In this document: in pieces, positions 25,153-34,310 of the stretch
How the letters are laid out: each line of letters begins with the position of its first letter
Position numbering within the stretch: position 1 is the stretch's first letter
Assembly (NCBI RefSeq): GCF_013204795.1
Contig: NZ_JABMKW010000020.1
Coordinates: forward strand, 744,001-808,000
Direction of reading: 5' to 3'
Source: Pedobacter panaciterrae
GTDB taxonomy: Bacteria > Bacteroidota > Bacteroidia > Sphingobacteriales > Sphingobacteriaceae
DNA length: 64,000 nt
The notes under the pieces: model-generated
Databases searched by the model: none
The model's input: only the letters and a program-made list of their open reading frames with translations
Told to the model about the DNA's origin: nothing
Program-made: the position numbers and the translations under genes

Positions 25153-27798
25153 TTACTTAGGAAAGTTCTCTAAGTTCATTGAAAATGTAGCCATAAAATA
25201 TCTGGTTATTTGCTTGCTCCTGTTCTCAATTATCATATTACCAGACACGGCCCTGAACAAATTATTTCCCTGATTCAACAGATCATAAGCTCTAAGATTT
25301 ACTGACGCCCTATTGTTCTTAAAAAACGACTTAAAAACACTTGCATTAATCAAGAAAGGATTATTAGCACCAGACGTGTAACCACTGGTAAAATTCTTGG
25401 AAGCATCAATTGAGGTATTAAATGATTTGCGGATTTTAAATACCAGATTCATATTAAAGTTCCAGCTTTCCAGATTTTGAGGTTTAAAATTGGCAATGGT
25501 ATAATTGTTTTCACTATAAGAATAAGAAGCTCCAGCGCTGCCAGATAACGATTTCAATTCCATATTCACCCCTATATTCTGAAAGAAATTAAGTCCCTTA
25601 TTGTTATTTTTCACATTATCAGTAAAAATTACTGAATTATTGAGCCCTATATTTCCACCTATTGAAACCATATACTTACGGTTGCCGAAAGGTAAACCGA
25701 TCGTATAATTGCTATTAATATTATAATTACCATTCACATTCACATACCGAGTTTCCTGCTTTAAGCTATTTAAAGTATCCTTAATCAGGATAGTATTGCT
25801 TACCACCTCATTGTGTGTGGTACTGGCATTTACACCAATCTGCAATGCCTTTCCGCTGGTAATTCCAAACAAGCTATAACTAACATTTGCATTATGGTTG
25901 AATGACGTTTTCAATTCTGGATTACCAATAATCACATTCTGCAAGTTCCTGGTATCGGGCACAGGCTGCAGCTGATCAAACCTTGGCACATTACTACTCC
26001 CGCTATAATTCATATTTACCGATTGCGTTTTAGAAATAACATAGCTAAAGTTTCCAGATGGAGATGTATTGAATGTCTTTTGATTAATCTTATCGGTTCT
26101 GCCCTCATAACTACCCGTCAAAATGCTTGGTTGCAATGTAAAACCAATTCCATAGTTAATCTTAGATGAATTATACCTATAACCTCCCCTAATGTTCTGA
26201 TTGATAAACGTTGAGGTATAAACATTACTTAAGGAATCAATAAAGCTTATTTTACCATTTATATCTTTAACCCGTGTTTCTAATTCATTATTGTTAGAAC
26301 TCACACTAAATGAATAAGAAAACTCTATACTTTTCTGTATGGTATCCTTCGGATTACCCAATGTCCTGGAATAGTTAAAACCTGCATTTATTGCCCTGTC
26401 TCCATTTCTGGTTTTAACCAACCGGTTTAATAAGGAGTCCTTAACCTTTTCATTTGTATCCTTATCATAATAATCGATATCAGTAAGAATATCCTGATTC
26501 CCTTTACTACCACCTGCCCGGCCAGAAAAATTAAGTGATGCTCTCCCCTTTTTATCTTTACCTCCCAAACCCAGACTCACATTTATATTTACATTTGGGC
26601 TATTCTGTTTCGAAGTGCTGCTGGTAAATAAATCCTGACGGATTACTCCAGTCTGCAAAGATGATGAAGTATTCTCTGAATTATTGTTTGACAACCCTGC
26701 ATCTAAATTACCAGCAAAAAACTTACCTGTTTCCTCGCTGTTAAGCCCTAAATTTAAATTATGATTACCATTCCCCGAATTAAACTTATCCTCATTAACA
26801 CTATTTATAGTTCCCAAACTATTAGCGCTTTGAATATTGTTAAAATTTGTACCACCATAAGTGCCATTACCCATGTTATAGCCAGATCTTAAATAAAGTT
26901 TTTTGCCGATATTATCAGAAAAACTCGCTGCGCCATTAGCACTGTTATTGACCTGGGCATCATTACTTGTATTATTAAAAGAACCACCACCACTCATCTG
27001 CTTACGCCCCTTCCAGACATTAGCATTCCCGTTTAAACCGTAACTATTACTTGTTGCAGCGCTGGTACTTACATTTGCAAATGTTCCTTTATCTCTTCCC
27101 GGTTTGGTAACCAGATTTAATACCTTTCTAGGCTGCCCTACTTTTATCCCTGTAAAATTAGCTTCATCACCATAGTCATCAATTACCTGAACGTGAGAAA
27201 ATATGCTCGATGGCAACTTTTTAATAAACTCAGCAACATTACTGGTAAAAAAATCCTTGCCATTTACCCTAAGCCTGGTAAGCTCCTTACCCATTGAGGT
27301 AACCTTTCCATCGTCCTTTACCACCATGCCCGGAAATTGCTTTAGCAGATCTTCTACATAATCGCCTTCTCTTATCACAAATGCTTCTGTATTGTACTCA
27401 ATGGTATCTTTCATTACCTTTATAGGGGTGATTTTGCCTTTAATCACCACTTCATCAAGCATATTAGACTCTGTTTTGAGTATAATATTGCCAAGGTCAA
27501 CCTGTTTTTGTTTGTCAAGAAAGGTAACGATTGAAGCATATGGCTTGTAACCAATACTGCGGACCAACAGGTCTGAACTCTGAGTTGAAATATTGGAAAT
27601 AGAAAAATCCCCCTCCTTATCGGCAATTACAGTCAACGTATCTTTGCCTGTAATTACCCTAATGTAGGATCCGGGTATTCCCTGGTTGGTACTGTCTTTT
27701 ACACTACCTTTAATTGTACGTTTTATTTGCGCTGTTAATTCTTGGCTGGAGAGCGTACAAATAAATACAAGTAAAAGGATAATTCTCTGAGCGTTCAA
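25153..27798 (-). CDS. Outer-membrane beta-barrel protein with carboxypeptidase-like domain (OMP_b-brl_3)
   Basis: An 881-residue protein with a signal peptide ending near LTAQ, a carboxypeptidase regulatory-like domain (TIKGSVKDSTNQGIPGSYIRV, residues 27-110), a plug-like region (VEDLLKQFPGMVVKDDGKVTSMGKELTRLRVNG) and a long barrel of the PF14905 type. Family knowledge: a TonB-receptor relative in the outer membrane with unknown cargo. The only plausible start is TTG (27796-27798), because a stop codon lies four codons upstream and no ATG precedes the signal peptide. It lies 58 bases after the clan GH-D hydrolase and may be the last gene of that operon. Confidence 0.88.
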   Translation of the reverse strand: MNAQRIILLLVFICTLSSQELTAQIKRTIKGSVKDSTNQGIPGSYIRVITGKDTLTVIADKEGDFSISNISTQSSDLLVRSIGYKPYASIVTFLDKQKQVDLGNIILKTESNMLDEVVIKGKITPIKVMKDTIEYNTEAFVIREGDYVEDLLKQFPGMVVKDDGKVTSMGKELTRLRVNGKDFFTSNVAEFIKKLPSSIFSHVQVIDDYGDEANFTGIKVGQPRKVLNLVTKPGRDKGTFANVSTSAATSNSYGLNGNANVWKGRKQMSGGGSFNNTSNDAQVNNSANGAASFSDNIGKKLYLRSGYNMGNGTYGGTNFNNIQSANSLGTINSVNEDKFNSGNGNHNLNLGLNSEETGKFFAGNLDAGLSNNNSENTSSSLQTGVIRQDLFTSSTSKQNSPNVNINVSLGLGGKDKKGRASLNFSGRAGGSKGNQDILTDIDYYDKDTNEKVKDSLLNRLVKTRNGDRAINAGFNYSRTLGNPKDTIQKSIEFSYSFSVSSNNNELETRVKDINGKISFIDSLSNVYTSTFINQNIRGGYRYNSSKINYGIGFTLQPSILTGSYEGRTDKINQKTFNTSPSGNFSYVISKTQSVNMNYSGSSNVPRFDQLQPVPDTRNLQNVIIGNPELKTSFNHNANVSYSLFGITSGKALQIGVNASTTHNEVVSNTILIKDTLNSLKQETRYVNVNGNYNINSNYTIGLPFGNRKYMVSIGGNIGLNNSVIFTDNVKNNNKGLNFFQNIGVNMELKSLSGSAGASYSYSENNYTIANFKPQNLESWNFNMNLVFKIRKSFNTSIDASKNFTSGYTSGANNPFLINASVFKSFFKNNRASVNLRAYDLLNQGNNLFRAVSGNMIIENRSKQITRYFMATFSMNLENFPK

Positions 27799-27856
27799 AT
27801 TACTTACTTATTATACGTATTCAGGCTAAATATAGTGCTTTACATCAATTATTAAA

Positions 27857-29905
27857 CTATTGTAATTCTATTTTGATAATTGTAGCATCAGCCCCGTTTA
27901 GCTCGTACTTAAGCGTTTTATTAATTGCAAAACCTTTACCAGAGAAAAGTTCTTTTGCCTTGTAAGATGACTTTTTAATACCTAATCTATCCAATGGAAC
28001 CGTAAAAACCTTCTTTTTACGATCAAAGTTTAAAATTGCCAGATATAAGCTATTGCCTATCTTTCTAACAAACAACTCGTTAGATTGCTCACCCGTATTT
28101 CCATTTACAGGCATAAAAGCAACTCCTGATCTTGGTATGGCCAATAAATCCTCATTCTGCAACAATTTCTTAGCCGTTTCATTCCATACCCCTGTAGAAG
28201 AAAAATCATCGCCCAGTATCAATGTTCCACTAATTAAGCCCGATGTTAACCTTGCTCTGTTCACACCCTCTTTCTCATCGGCAAATACAATATGATCAGC
28301 ATCTACAAAATTGTAAACATAAGTTTGCCACCATCCGTAATTAACACTATTTAAGGTATACTCAGTATCCTTAATCGTCTTCCAGGCATCACAAGCAATC
28401 CTTTTAATGTGGGCATATCTTCCTGTAGCCAAGTTGGGAGATATAGCAGCATAAACAAGCATTTGCCCATCCATCCTATCGATAAGATACTCCATACCCG
28501 CTTTATAAGCCTGCATCCCTGTGGTAACAGACTTATCATAAAAAACATCCGACTCAGCAGCAGCATGGCCTAAAAAGTCAATCTTGATCATTTTAAAACC
28601 ACAAGCCTTAAGCTTATCAATAATATAATCGATTCTTTTCTTGGTTCCCGGATGTGTAGGATCAAGTGCTCTGGCACCATCAAAATCATGATAATTGCCA
28701 CCAACTTTAGTCCACATCTCACTGAATTTATACTTACTGCCCTCAGCTTCCCTATCGCCGCCAGATTTAAAACCCCAGTCGGTAAACGGAGCCCAATACA
28801 CACCCGGCTGTAAACCTTTTTGCTTGCAGTAATCAGCAAATTCTTTCAGTTTGCTATAATCGCCACGCATACCGCCGGTAAAATTGTCCCAAAATGAATC
28901 AAGATCTATATAAGCAGTTTCATCATTTCTAAACTTTGGAAGCTCATTTGCAAAAAAATCAACGTTCTTTACTGCCTTTTCATAGGTCAATTTTTCCTGA
29001 ATAACGCCCCAGCTGTTCCATCCAAAAGGAACCGGCTTTGTCCAGTTAAAAACAAAAGGAGGCTCTGCAATTCTGTTTGCCTTGCCGTAAGCTTCCAATC
29101 CGATTCTCCAATCAGCAAAATAACCAACAAATACCTTTGGCGACTTCACCACTGAGCCAGAAATAGAACCATGGATTGTTTTATCCCTGGTCACTTTCTC
29201 GTCTGTATATCCACCCCAAATGCGCAGCTCAGATAGGTCATCGCCAACGCCTTTGGTAAGCACCCCTGTTTTCCAAATCAAGTGCTCTACAGAGCCTACT
29301 ATTAAGCCTTTCCTGCTATGGTTTTCATACACCGCGCCCACTTCTGCACTCGTGTTTTCTACTACAGCAGCACCCATAGATTTTGCGTTATAACGGATAA
29401 AAGTATCGTTATCAAAAGGAACAAAAAGCGTTCGGTTATCGCCTTTGGCCTGAATACTTGCGCTGTTAGAGATCAACGGAGCCATATAATTACTCTTAAC
29501 ATTACTGCCTTTTAAAGAAACTTCAGTAAAAAAGTAATCGTGACCCGGATAAACATAAAACACCTGTTCCATCTGTGGCAAACCGCTTTTAGTCAAAATT
29601 ATGGTGTATTTTTTGCCAACTCCGAACTTGTCTTTAACAGCCGTTTCCGAGTACTTAATCAGCTCATAATCCTTACTGCTTATAGATTGCTCTTTATTTT
29701 TAACAATGGCGTACGCATCAGCTATTATTTTTTTCTTGTTTGCAAATACTTCATAAGTACCTGAACTTAGGTTATATACAACTTCAGATTCCGCTCCGTA
29801 AGGAATATTAACAACCTGAGGATCATTACCTTTTCTATCAAAAGAGAAACCTTTAACAGATGACACAAGCAATACAAGAGAGAAAATAAAGATGCGTTTG
29901 AGCAT
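27857..29905 (-). CDS. Clan GH-D glycoside hydrolase, alpha-galactosidase-like (GH27/GH36-type)
   Basis: A 682-residue exported hydrolase (signal peptide to about residue 20). An N-terminal beta-sandwich (30-280) precedes a TIM barrel. Barrel landmarks are PFGWNSWGVIQ (294-303), AYIDLDSFW, and the nucleophile in MIKIDFLGH (Asp443). The likely acid/base is in RIACDAW (Asp506), and a C-terminal beta domain follows. Family knowledge: clan D enzymes are retaining alpha-galactosidases, alpha-N-acetylgalactosaminidases or beta-L-arabinopyranosidases. The exact family and substrate cannot be set by eye. It is 11 bases after the SGNH gene. Confidence 0.82.
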   Translation of the reverse strand: MLKRIFIFSLVLLVSSVKGFSFDRKGNDPQVVNIPYGAESEVVYNLSSGTYEVFANKKKIIADAYAIVKNKEQSISSKDYELIKYSETAVKDKFGVGKKYTIILTKSGLPQMEQVFYVYPGHDYFFTEVSLKGSNVKSNYMAPLISNSASIQAKGDNRTLFVPFDNDTFIRYNAKSMGAAVVENTSAEVGAVYENHSRKGLIVGSVEHLIWKTGVLTKGVGDDLSELRIWGGYTDEKVTRDKTIHGSISGSVVKSPKVFVGYFADWRIGLEAYGKANRIAEPPFVFNWTKPVPFGWNSWGVIQEKLTYEKAVKNVDFFANELPKFRNDETAYIDLDSFWDNFTGGMRGDYSKLKEFADYCKQKGLQPGVYWAPFTDWGFKSGGDREAEGSKYKFSEMWTKVGGNYHDFDGARALDPTHPGTKKRIDYIIDKLKACGFKMIKIDFLGHAAAESDVFYDKSVTTGMQAYKAGMEYLIDRMDGQMLVYAAISPNLATGRYAHIKRIACDAWKTIKDTEYTLNSVNYGWWQTYVYNFVDADHIVFADEKEGVNRARLTSGLISGTLILGDDFSSTGVWNETAKKLLQNEDLLAIPRSGVAFMPVNGNTGEQSNELFVRKIGNSLYLAILNFDRKKKVFTVPLDRLGIKKSSYKAKELFSGKGFAINKTLKYELNGADATIIKIELQ

Positions 29906-29916
29906 GATGGGGGATG

Positions 29917-31101
29917 TTAATTGATTAAAAAGTTTACTATTCTACAGGCAGTTCCTTTACTATTTTGGTTCTTTTCTGTGCTGATAGTAACTTTTAATAC
30001 GTGATCAGTATCGGCTAAATTGCTCCCAAATAAAACATACCAGGGCAAATGTAAAGATTTGCTCCATTGTGTAAACAAATCAAGTTGTTTTTCGGCACCA
30101 TTATCAATTGAATAGCTAACAATACCGGCATCGGAGCCTGATACTATGGCCATTCCAACTGCATTACCTTTAAATTTTAATGTAAAAGATGACCCTGCAA
30201 CGGTACTAACCAGCATAGGCACCTTTACAAAACCCGGGCGGGTACCCAAGCCATCTTCTGGTGTCCAGCTCTTTACCAGTTCCCAGCCGTTTTTATTTTC
30301 GGCAGTTTCTATGCTAAGATACCTTCCGCGGGTAAAACTTCCTTTATTTAATAAAGCAGGCAATTTTGTAGCCTTTTGCTGCTTAGCTTTACTTAGGCTG
30401 GATGACAACAGATCTTTTATGGCCTCAAAATACAATTCCTGACCAAATGGCGATGGATGCAAATCTTTAAAATCCTTTTCCCAGCTAAACTCATTGTTTG
30501 CCAGCTTATCTCGTATAGCCTTAGCCAGGTTAATAGAAGGCAATTGATAATGATCTGCAACCAGCTCATGGTTGGCTACCGAGGTAGGCACAATACCCGA
30601 ATCGTACAGTTTTGTCTTATCAGGATCGGCAAACGACATCATCACAATATTCATTAACGGATTACTGGTTTTGGCATGCCTAACAATACCTTCAAGTGAC
30701 TGAACCTGAGTAACACCATCCGTTCCGTTAACCTGATCGTTCACTGCCGCCTCCAGAAATAGAAGATCTACTTTACCCGAATCCAGCACATCCCTGCTTA
30801 ATCTGAAGGTATGCGGCAAGCTTCCCAACGAAGGGATGCCAGCCGCAATAAAATGAAATTTTGTAGCCGGAAAACGCTCTTTTAAATAAGCGCATACCTT
30901 ATCTCGCCAGCCACTATTATAAGTTATTGAACCGCCCAGAAAAGCTACAGTGGCATTTTTCTGTATAGAAATAGCATTGTAAGCATTCTGGAGGCCCTTT
31001 CTTTCTGTAATATACTTGCTAAATGGTAAGGTTTTAACCTGTGCAATAACTGAAGCACTACAAACTAAACCCACTAAAAAACACAGTACAAACTTTCTCA
31101 T
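29917..31101 (-). CDS. SGNH/GDSL hydrolase, probable carbohydrate esterase
   Basis: A 394-residue exported protein (signal peptide to about residue 20). SGNH blocks are visible: FLGGSIT (block I, Ser57), an AAGIPSLGS Gly region, EAAVNDQ (block III Asn), and DLHPSPFGQ (catalytic Asp-His). After residue 270 comes a beta-sandwich-like domain. Family knowledge: such enzymes remove acetyl or other acyl groups from polysaccharides. It lies 8 bases after GH29 and 11 bases before the clan D hydrolase, so it probably deacylates the same glycan. Confidence 0.85.
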   Translation of the reverse strand: MRKFVLCFLVGLVCSASVIAQVKTLPFSKYITERKGLQNAYNAISIQKNATVAFLGGSITYNSGWRDKVCAYLKERFPATKFHFIAAGIPSLGSLPHTFRLSRDVLDSGKVDLLFLEAAVNDQVNGTDGVTQVQSLEGIVRHAKTSNPLMNIVMMSFADPDKTKLYDSGIVPTSVANHELVADHYQLPSINLAKAIRDKLANNEFSWEKDFKDLHPSPFGQELYFEAIKDLLSSSLSKAKQQKATKLPALLNKGSFTRGRYLSIETAENKNGWELVKSWTPEDGLGTRPGFVKVPMLVSTVAGSSFTLKFKGNAVGMAIVSGSDAGIVSYSIDNGAEKQLDLFTQWSKSLHLPWYVLFGSNLADTDHVLKVTISTEKNQNSKGTACRIVNFLIN

Positions 31102-31109
31102 TTAAAAAT

Positions 31110-32444
31110 CTATTTAGAATTAGATGAACTTTGAATTTTTAAAGTCCACGCATATTTACCAGGTAACTCAATTGGTAGTTTTACAACTGCCGATCCGTTA
31201 CTTTTAGTCCATTCCAGCGGCTTACTTACCCCAAGCATATAAACTTTTGAACCATCTTTTGGCTGCATAGCAGTTAAAACCAGTTCATTATTTTCGGCCT
31301 TGTTAAAGATCACATAAGTGCTTTTTCCATCCTTACTTTGAGTAAATCTGATGTTATCGCCTTGTTTATAATTTTCTATACCTTTAGTGGCGTATATGGC
31401 TTGCTTGTTAATATCCAACCACTTGCCCATTTCTCCCAAACGCTCTACACTTGGTGCAGGAATTTCACCTTCGGCACTTGGGCCAACATTTAATAAGTAA
31501 TTTCCGCCCTTAGCAGCTACATCAACAAGATTATCAATTAACACCTGTGCCGATTTCCAATTTTGATCGTACTTGGCAAAGCCCCAGTTGTTGTTAATTG
31601 TCATGCAGCTTTCCCAGTAGTCCTGAGAATTGGTTTTTAAAATCTCTTGTTCTGGAGTTCCAAAATCACCGGCAGCGTCCTGGTACTTATTCATACCTTC
31701 CATACCTCCGCGCGCTTTACCGATGCGGTTGTTTATCACCAAAGAAGGTTTAAGGTTACGCAGATAGTTATAAAGGTCTTTTCCCTGCTCTTCTGTCCAT
31801 TCCGGAATCCACTCTCCATCAAACCATAAAATGGTTGGATCGTATTTCTTGATCAATTCAGCCAGTTGAGGCTTTAAATACTCTTCTCTGTATTTGTTGA
31901 AATCTGGTTTTACATCAGGCTTTTGCTTAGGATTAGCATCTGGCTGATGCCAGTCCATAATAGAATGATACAACCCGAACTTAATTCCGGCAGCTTTACA
32001 TGCATCAGAAAGTTCTTTTAAAATATCTCTTTTAAAGGGAGTAGCATCCATGATATCATATTTGGTCACTTTACTGTCCCAAAGACTAAAACCGTCGTGG
32101 TGTTTAGAAGTGATAACGATGTATTTAGCACCTGCCGATTTAGCAATCTCTACCCATTTTTTAGCATCAAACTTCTGTGGATCAAATTGAGCAGCATATT
32201 TTTCATATTCGGCAGTTGGAATGTTATGTGTTTCCATAATCCACTCTGCTCCTCCGCTTTTACCATTATATTCTCCGGCCGGAACTGCATATAAGCCCCA
32301 ATGGATAAACATACCGAAAGTAGCATCCTGCCACCATTGCATACGTTGGGTTTTAGCTGCTTCAGACTCTTTTAAATAATCTTTTTGTGCAAATACCGAA
32401 AATGACATAACCAATCCGATAATAAGCAAATTTAACTTTTTCAT
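31110..32444 (-). CDS. GH29 alpha-L-fucosidase
   Basis: A 444-residue exported enzyme (signal ending FSVFAQ). The GH29 barrel starts with MQWWQDATFGMFIHWGLYAVPAGEYNG. It shows YIVITSKHHDGFSLWDS and the nucleophile in ILWFDGEW (Asp209), then LLNVGPSAEGEIP. Family knowledge: it retains configuration and removes alpha-linked L-fucose from plant or host glycans, in the periplasm or at the surface. It is the first gene of the fucosidase, SGNH and clan D operon. The upstream gap of 206 bases contains a palindromic repeat that separates it from gapN. Confidence 0.95.
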   Translation of the reverse strand: MKKLNLLIIGLVMSFSVFAQKDYLKESEAAKTQRMQWWQDATFGMFIHWGLYAVPAGEYNGKSGGAEWIMETHNIPTAEYEKYAAQFDPQKFDAKKWVEIAKSAGAKYIVITSKHHDGFSLWDSKVTKYDIMDATPFKRDILKELSDACKAAGIKFGLYHSIMDWHQPDANPKQKPDVKPDFNKYREEYLKPQLAELIKKYDPTILWFDGEWIPEWTEEQGKDLYNYLRNLKPSLVINNRIGKARGGMEGMNKYQDAAGDFGTPEQEILKTNSQDYWESCMTINNNWGFAKYDQNWKSAQVLIDNLVDVAAKGGNYLLNVGPSAEGEIPAPSVERLGEMGKWLDINKQAIYATKGIENYKQGDNIRFTQSKDGKSTYVIFNKAENNELVLTAMQPKDGSKVYMLGVSKPLEWTKSNGSAVVKLPIELPGKYAWTLKIQSSSNSK

Positions 32445-32551
32445 ACATTAGTAATTTGGTTATAGCAAAGAAAAGGATATTGGATATTAATAATTCTATT
32501 ATTATGTCAATTCATTAAGCAATTTTAGCACACTTCGTTATTGGACCATTC

Positions 32552-32621
32552 CGTTATCTCGACGATAAAAGAATTCTTGAATGAGCATAACCAAGGGATC
32601 TCTTCTATCGTCGAGATGACG
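32552..32621. repeat. REP-like palindrome, copy 2
   Basis: The arms CGTTATCTCGACGATA (32552-32567) and TATCGTCGAGATGACG (32606-32621) form a 16-bp stem with one G-T wobble. The right-arm core TCGTCGAGATGACG (14 nt) is identical to the copy at 10616-10698. It sits in the 206-bp gap between gapN and GH29 and may also end transcription of the hexuronate operon. Confidence 0.8.
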
Positions 32622-32650
32622 ATGTGCATACAGTACACCCACACCCTTCT

Positions 32651-34276
32651 CTAAAATAAGTACTTTGTACTCAAAAAGTTAGAGCTGTTGCTATCAACAA
32701 TTGCATTTATCAAATGCTTGTTGTTTTCATTTAGTTTGGTGGCAACTAACGACCTTATAGAAAACGATCTTAAAGCATCTACTACTGAAAGCGTACCCTC
32801 GGCACTATCTTTTCTGCCAGTAAACGGAAATACATCCGGACCACGCTGACACTGGCAATTCACATTTACTCTGCTCACCTGATTCACCAAAGGATCAATA
32901 AGTTCAGCTATTTCTTCATCATCGTTACTAAAAATACTTACCTGCTGGCCGTGTGTAGATTCGATAAGGTACTCAATAGTTTCTTCCAGATCATCAAAAG
33001 GTACAACCGGAATAACCGGACCAAACTGCTCTTCGGTATATAACTTCATGCCCTTTTTAACAGGATAAACAATTGCAGGGAATACAAACGATTCATTTGT
33101 AGCACCACCATTTTCATTTATCACATGGGCACCATTGGCTATGGCATCTGCAATACACTCCTGTATATATGCAGGTTTATGAGGTTCAGGTAAAGGAGTT
33201 AATGATACACCATGCTCCCAGGGCATCCCAAATTTAAGCTGCGCCACAGCTTCAGAAAGCTCCTTTAAAAACACATCAGCAAGGCTGCGATGTATAAATA
33301 CGATTTTTAACGCCGTACATCTTTGTCCGTTAAACGATAAAGACCCCAACACTGTTTCCTGTACTGCTAGCTTAACATCAGCATTTGCAGTTATAATGGC
33401 TGCATTTTTAGCATCCAACCCAAGTATTGCACGTAAACGGTTTACTTTAGGATGCAGCTTTTTAAGCTCATTGGCTACCTTACTTGAACCAATAAGGGTT
33501 AACACATTTATATCGCCCGATTTCATCAGGTTAGGAATGATCTTATTACCACGACCATATATGGTGTTTACTACGCCTTTCGGGAAACAGTCTCTAAATG
33601 CCTCCAACAATGGGTAATGTAATAAAGTACCATGTTTTGGTGGTTTAAACAATAAAGTATTACCCATTATCAGGGCCGGAATTAAAGTAGTAAAAGTCTC
33701 ATTCAACGGATAATTGAACGGCCCCATACATAAAACCACACCCAAAGGAGAGCGTCTGATCTGTGCAACAATACCCTGTTCAATGCTAAATTTAGACGAC
33801 TGACGATCAAGGTCCTTTAATGCATCAATTGTTGCATAAATATACTCTACCGTACGGTCAAACTCTTTAACCGAGTCTGCATGAGATTTACCAATCTCCC
33901 ACATCAATAGTTTAACTACTTCGTTTTTCTTTTCAATAATTTTGTGCGTAAACTTCTCTACGCAGGTAATTCTATCAGCAACGCTCATGGTTGGCCATTC
34001 ACCCCTCCCATTGTTATAAGCACTAACTGCAGCCTTTAGTGCTTCCGAAGCCTCAGCTTCATTACATAAAGGATAAGTGCCAATTACTTTACGCTTTAGT
34101 CCTGTTGGAGTTTTGATACAAATTGGCGACAGTACTTCGTGTACTTCTCCGCTCCAGGAATGCATTTTTCCATTACTTAAGTATTCTCGCTGATGAACCT
34201 CTTCGGTTAACCTGAATTCTTCAGGTATGTCGCGCTCGTCAACAAAAATCGAGTCAAGATGATCTTTAAAAGTCAT
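32651..34276 (-). CDS. gapN: GapN-like NADP-dependent glyceraldehyde-3-phosphate dehydrogenase (aldehyde dehydrogenase family)
   Basis: A 541-residue cytoplasmic aldehyde dehydrogenase with GapN-like sequence: GPFNYPLNETFTTLIPAL, LSFNGQRCTALKIVF (catalytic Cys320), EEQFGPVIPV and QRGPDVFPFTGRKDSAEG. Family knowledge: GapN oxidises glyceraldehyde 3-phosphate directly to 3-phosphoglycerate, making NADPH. An oddity is that the general-base Glu, usually in LELGGK 34 residues before Cys, is replaced; the segment reads ILGLDAKNAA with Gly286 at that place. It ends the uxaB-exuT-gapN operon (34-base gap), fitting use of the KDPG aldolase product. The symbol is by similarity. Confidence 0.78.
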   Translation of the reverse strand: MTFKDHLDSIFVDERDIPEEFRLTEEVHQREYLSNGKMHSWSGEVHEVLSPICIKTPTGLKRKVIGTYPLCNEAEASEALKAAVSAYNNGRGEWPTMSVADRITCVEKFTHKIIEKKNEVVKLLMWEIGKSHADSVKEFDRTVEYIYATIDALKDLDRQSSKFSIEQGIVAQIRRSPLGVVLCMGPFNYPLNETFTTLIPALIMGNTLLFKPPKHGTLLHYPLLEAFRDCFPKGVVNTIYGRGNKIIPNLMKSGDINVLTLIGSSKVANELKKLHPKVNRLRAILGLDAKNAAIITANADVKLAVQETVLGSLSFNGQRCTALKIVFIHRSLADVFLKELSEAVAQLKFGMPWEHGVSLTPLPEPHKPAYIQECIADAIANGAHVINENGGATNESFVFPAIVYPVKKGMKLYTEEQFGPVIPVVPFDDLEETIEYLIESTHGQQVSIFSNDDEEIAELIDPLVNQVSRVNVNCQCQRGPDVFPFTGRKDSAEGTLSVVDALRSFSIRSLVATKLNENNKHLINAIVDSNSSNFLSTKYLF

Positions 34277-34310
34277 TAATATATAGTTAGAGATTAAAAT
34301 AGATTATATG

